Shown one piece after another: positions 7,289 through 10,000 of a stretch of DNA of 10,000 nt (the first letter of the stretch is position 1; every line of letters starts with the position of its first letter). Below the pieces are notes generated by a model. It was not told the origin of the DNA, ran no database searches, and saw only the letters and a program-made list of their open reading frames with translations. The position numbers were made by a program, and so were the translations under genes. Location of the stretch: assembly GCA_018398765.1 (NCBI GenBank), contig JAHBMJ010000086.1, positions 1 through 10,000 on the forward strand, given 5' to 3'. The DNA comes from Chromera velia (taxonomy: Eukaryota; Sar; Chromeraceae).

Positions 7289-7564
7289 TGCTTTGAAGTA
7301 GTCAGCGGTGAATCATGGCGACTCACAGGTAAGAATCAGAACATTGCAACAGCGAATACCCACAGCTTCGTTGGTAACAGCAGTCATCCCATCAACAACT
7401 ATGAAAATGAGTTTGTGCAACGGACGTACACGAAGTGTGATATTAGGTCAAGTAAAAGAAGCTGGCACATCGGTTCTCTGTCCAGCCGCCACGAATGCCC
7501 CCGTGCACACAAAAAACCAGACCCAGAGTGCGGTGTTGAAAAAAGTCAGGAAAAGCGTTTTTAA
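7289..7564 (+). CDS. Unrecognised 91-codon open stretch, possible exon without its own start
   Basis: Between TAG 7286-7288 and TAA 7562-7564 one plus-strand frame is open for 91 codons and has no ATG. Its composition is mixed and protein-like, with segments such as NNYENEFVQRTYTKC and SSRHECPRAHKKPDPECG. The preceding ttatttag could serve as a 3' splice site but has only a weak pyrimidine tract, and no upstream exon is evident. A second open frame overlaps it (7308-7595). I recognise no family in either. It could be the last exon of a gene, a decayed exon, or chance. Confidence 0.25.
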   Translation, partial: CFEVVSGESWRLTGKNQNIATANTHSFVGNSSHPINNYENEFVQRTYTKCDIRSSKRSWHIGSLSSRHECPRAHKKPDPECGVEKSQEKRF

Positions 7565-7593
7565 TTCTGCGAACGCAAACGAGCGTCCACTTT

Positions 7594-7629
7594 GAAGAGA
7601 GAGAGAGAGGGAGAGAGAGAGAGAGAGAC

Positions 7630-7660
<31 letters not shown>

Positions 7661-7686
7661 TAGACTGACTGACTGACTGACTGACT
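7594..7686. repeat. Composite microsatellite (GA)n-(GACA)n-(GACT)n
   Basis: A GA dinucleotide run grades into GACA/GATA tetramers and then into six GACT units, a stepwise change of motif typical of microsatellite slippage plus point mutation. Confidence 0.95.
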
Positions 7687-7730
7687 ATATGTCTCTTCTT
7701 TTCGCTTCTTTTCTTCATGCATACAATAGA

Positions 7731-7785
7731 CAAAAAGAGAGAGAAAAAGAAAGAAAGAAAGAAAGAAAGAAAGAAGAGAAGAGAA
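7731..7785. repeat. (GAAA)n microsatellite
   Basis: A run of AAAG tetramers is flanked by GA-rich DNA, with purines on the plus strand. Confidence 0.93.
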
Positions 7786-7866
7786 CAACAATCAAACAAC
7801 GTGGGGAGGGGGCCCGAAAGGTGAGAGGTAAGCACCCCTTGCTTCTCCACCTCCCGACAGACTTTC

Positions 7867-7895
7867 ACGACAGACAGACAGACAGACAGACAGAG
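7867..7895. repeat. (GACA)n microsatellite
   Basis: About six GACA units follow a short unique segment (7786-7866) that has no recognisable feature. Confidence 0.93.
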
Positions 7896-7952
7896 AGGTA
7901 GACACGCAGAAGGAAGGAAAGAACGAAAAACAGACAGAAAGAAACAAACAAA

Positions 7953-7988
<36 letters not shown>

Positions 7989-8045
7989 AAGAAAGAAAGA
8001 AAGAAGGAAGGAAAGAAAGAAAGAAAGAAAGAAAGAAAGAAAAAA
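7953..8045. repeat. Composite microsatellite (GA)n-(GAAA)n
   Basis: A GA dinucleotide run passes into GAAA tetramers with a GAAG interruption. Like the array at 7594-7785 it runs GA then tetramers, which suggests either duplication or parallel expansion. Confidence 0.95.
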
Positions 8046-8978
8046 AGACGCGACAGAAAAGGGAGAAGGAACAGAATGAAGCCCGGCTGACTTGCATGCC
8101 GAATTATCCCCCGACTTGCCTACTTAAACAGCTATTGGTACACTGACTGAGTCAGACAATTTGCCAAAAAATATTTTTGGACAGGCCATCATGAAAGGAG
8201 GCCGATCGAGGATTCAGTCCCCCGATCTTCTTTCAGTTGTCCTCAGGCCAAAACCTGAAGCACACAACATGCATCCGAAGCTATTCGACATTTCTTGATG
8301 ACGCGAGATCGATCAACTGCTTCCAATGCTCCTCTTTGTTCATTCAATTCTCCGGTCTCTTATCTCGCTTTGCTTTCTCGACCCTCCTCTCAGAGATCGA
8401 TTTCTTCCCCCCCTCGTTTCCCCACCCTGTGAATTCCCGGCATGCAATTAGTTTTCGCTAGATCGAAATTCAGACAACATTAATAGCGTTTCATCCTGTA
8501 TTGAAAGAATGAGACTCTGTCTTGTCTGCAATATTTCTTCTCCTCTTTTTTTGTTTCCCGTCTTCTCTTCAGAGGTCCTGTCTCGATGACAGATCGAGGA
8601 TATGAGTGTCTACCCATGTATGTGTTTCCCTCCACACACACTGAGCAGCATGTCGGTCGACAGCCAACGTACCTGCTCTGTGCATATTTGTTTTCTTTCT
8701 TTCTTTCTTTTCTTTTTTGTTCGATCACCCCCGTTGTCCTCTTTCCGCGTCTCTCCTCATTTTGCGCTCGTTGATCCATCCTTCTTTCTGAGCAAGGGGG
8801 GCAGTTTTGTAGTCGGAGCTGATTGTCAGACTGCAGTAATGCCCCAATTCCTAAAACGAGCGACGACTGATGGCACCGCGGGATCGTATGACGAACATGC
8901 AATGCCATGCATCAGAACGCAAAGAGAGCCGATCGATCGATCGATGTGGACGTGAATTGATTGAAAGAATTGATTCGA
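8046..8978. other. Spacer without recognisable genes
   Basis: Short open frames occur on both strands, but none shows a domain or convincing splice sites. A short CTTT-rich tract lies at 8691-8718. The segment contains inverted repeats with small loops, at 8147-8159 (CTGACT/AGTCAG) and around 8165-8181 (CCAAAAA/TTTTTGG). GATCGA words are concentrated here. Part of it is presumably the 3' untranslated region of the peptidase gene. Confidence 0.55.
8931..8945. repeat. (GATC)n-type run
   Basis: GATCGATCGATCGATG forms an almost four-unit tetranucleotide repeat that is also self-complementary. Confidence 0.85.
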
Positions 8979-9838
8979 TCAGTTGACAGGCCTCGAGGGT
9001 CTTCCCACCTGGACCCATGAGGGCTCGTAGAGGAGGCCGCAAGCTCCGCAGACCTCCACAGGAGTGTCCCACTCTCCCCTGCGTGTGCACAGAGAGAACA
9101 AATGAAACAATCGATGTTCTTTTTGCTGTGGTTCAGCCCCATCGTTGCGTGCAGAGCTCTTCTTTCTCATTGGTTCTAGCTCCGATCGGCGCACGAAGAA
9201 GACAGTGCCCGACCGACCGACCATGAAAGAAAAGAGAAAATAAAGGCAATGAAACAGCAGGGAAGAGTCTTATCTGGAGCTATTCAGAGAGAAAGAATCG
9301 GACGATTCTACCAACGGCATCACATGTTTCTCTGGACATGCATGCATCATTTCTTCTCTTGGCTCCGCGGCGCATTTGAGAGTCCGGTGACGCGATACCT
9401 GGATTTGTATAAAACTCAACGTAAAAGAAGAACTAGCCGAAGAAGAGGGCGTGACATGAAAGCTAGACCATCCAATCCAAGCAGGCATGTGACGTGCATT
9501 CGAACATATCCATTGATTCCCTCCACCATGATGCAACTTCGACTGCATGAGGAAAGGGGAAACGCGGAATATGATAATGATAAACAAGCAACAAATCATT
9601 TTTTCAAATCAGGCAAATCATGCACAAGGAGAGAGACAAAAACACGCCTTCTGTTCACCCACCCACCTGCACGCAGAGCCCCAGCGAGGATTCCTGTTCA
9701 TTCCGCAGACTTGGGCCTCCGGGTTCTCGTGCCTTCGGATTCGGATGTACCCCCCCTCTCCCCACTTCGGACTCCAGGTGTTCTTCAGCAGCCAGTACGG
9801 ACCCAGCACGGAGTCGGTGCCGTAGCCAACCAGGGTTA
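8979..9838 (-). CDS. Papain-family (C1A) cysteine peptidase, 3' end, two exons
   Basis: This gene encodes an endopeptidase of the cathepsin L/B superfamily, usually secreted or lysosomal/vacuolar. Exon A (9838-9667) encodes TLVGYGTD, then [20 protein letters not shown] and [14 protein letters not shown]. The Asn of KNTW is the third catalytic residue, and W-x-x-K-W-G-E-x-G-Y is the family hallmark. Exon B (9078-8979) encodes [20 protein letters not shown] and ends at TGA 8979-8981. The junction codon AG|G gives Arg, and the reading phase agrees. The tail [13 protein letters not shown] matches a C-terminal pattern I associate with protist C1A enzymes (C-G-x-C-G-x-L-Y-x-x-S-Y/W-P). The region with the catalytic Cys and His must lie beyond position 10000. 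Oddities are Thr and Ser in KNTWSP, where KNSWGP is usual. A CAG|GTGGGA at about 9000 could be another donor, so exon B may end earlier and continue elsewhere. Confidence 0.82.
9079..9666 (-). other. Intron of the C1A peptidase gene
   Basis: On the minus strand it begins with GTGGGT (9666 downwards, after TGCAG) and ends with ACGCAG (9081-9079). It is 588 bases long and phase 2. Joining the flanks restores a continuous peptidase C-terminus. No other feature is visible inside it. Confidence 0.75.
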
Positions 9839-10000
9839 CTGAAGGCACGCAGGCAGGCAGGCAGGCAGGCAGGCACGTGGTTTGAAGACACACACGCACA
9901 TGCACACGTCCAACTCCAGCCCTTGAGTGTAACGCTGCCATGCAGGGACTGCTCACGCACATGAATAATCGACTTGCGCAAGGATTGCGTGCGAGAGGGA
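9839..10000 (-). other. Upstream intron (3' part) of the peptidase gene
   Basis: The acceptor ccttcag ends at 9839, directly before exon A. The family's NHAV-type segment, expected just upstream of TLVGYG, is absent from this stretch in a usable phase, so the preceding exon probably lies beyond the window. Exon A starts in the middle of a codon (x|TA), so an upstream exon ending in G would give Val. Confidence 0.6.
9849..9875. repeat. (GGCA)n / (CCTG)n microsatellite beside a splice acceptor
   Basis: Between six and seven GCAG units lie on the plus strand. On the minus strand the CCTG/TGCC run occupies the pyrimidine-tract position about 10 bases before the exon A acceptor. Confidence 0.93.

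Noticed and set aside
7313-7330. ATGGCG start with a nearby CAG|GTAAGA donor as a first exon
   Set aside because: The donor matches well, but the exon would be only four codons and no downstream partner exon could be identified.
7594-8045. Possible CRISPR-like spaced repeats
   Set aside because: The units are 2-4 bases in tandem with no unique spacers, and the genome is eukaryotic.
7443-8097. Minus-strand open frames rich in SLSLSLSL and CLSVCLSV
   Set aside because: They are translations of GA and GACA microsatellites.
8147-8159. TGAGTCA within an inverted repeat as an AP-1-like site
   Set aside because: A 7-base match is expected by chance and this factor family is not established for the likely host.
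8602-8955. 117-codon plus-strand open frame in the spacer
   Set aside because: It has a low-complexity Phe/Ser section from a CTTT repeat, no domain, and overlaps the likely 3' region of the peptidase gene.
9882-9900. NHV reading just upstream of the peptidase exon as the NHAV motif
   Set aside because: It is in a different phase from TLVGYG, no donor gives a compatible join, and the residues before it do not resemble the family.

Overview
The window looks like nuclear DNA of a unicellular eukaryote. It has a spliced gene with GT-AG introns, a long non-LTR retrotransposon with no bacterial-style gene packing, AATAAA-type poly(A) signals and abundant microsatellites. The peptidase C-terminus resembles those I associate with alveolate and other algal protists, and a chromerid-like alga is my best guess. 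That guess is an inference with low confidence.

Positions 1 to about 6894 (minus strand) hold a degenerate LINE. A single minus-strand frame (codons ending on multiples of 3) can be followed from 6894 to 115. Its N-terminal part (ORF1-like) has a Pro-rich segment, then a Ser-rich segment built of degenerate ~60-codon repeats and swollen by GAA/TTC microsatellite, then an unusual 26-cysteine domain. The C-terminal part (ORF2-like) has an APE-type endonuclease, a linker, a reverse transcriptase with an intact YADD box, and a CCHC finger. Fifteen in-frame stops interrupt the frame. The only sign of indels is one self-cancelling phase slip between two homopolymer runs. An AATAAA signal lies on the minus strand at the extreme left edge.

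Positions 6895 to 7290 are AT-rich spacer with an 18-bp perfect palindrome and a degenerate 12-bp tandem repeat. Positions 7289 to 7564 carry a 91-codon open stretch of unknown nature without a start codon. Positions 7594 to 8045 are composite purine-rich microsatellites. Positions 8046 to 8978 are spacer with a cluster of GATCGA words.

Positions 8979 to 9838 (minus strand) carry the last two recognisable exons of a papain-family (C1A) cysteine peptidase, joined by a 588-bp intron with compatible phase. The catalytic Cys and His exons should lie beyond the right edge. The LINE and the peptidase gene have no evident functional link.
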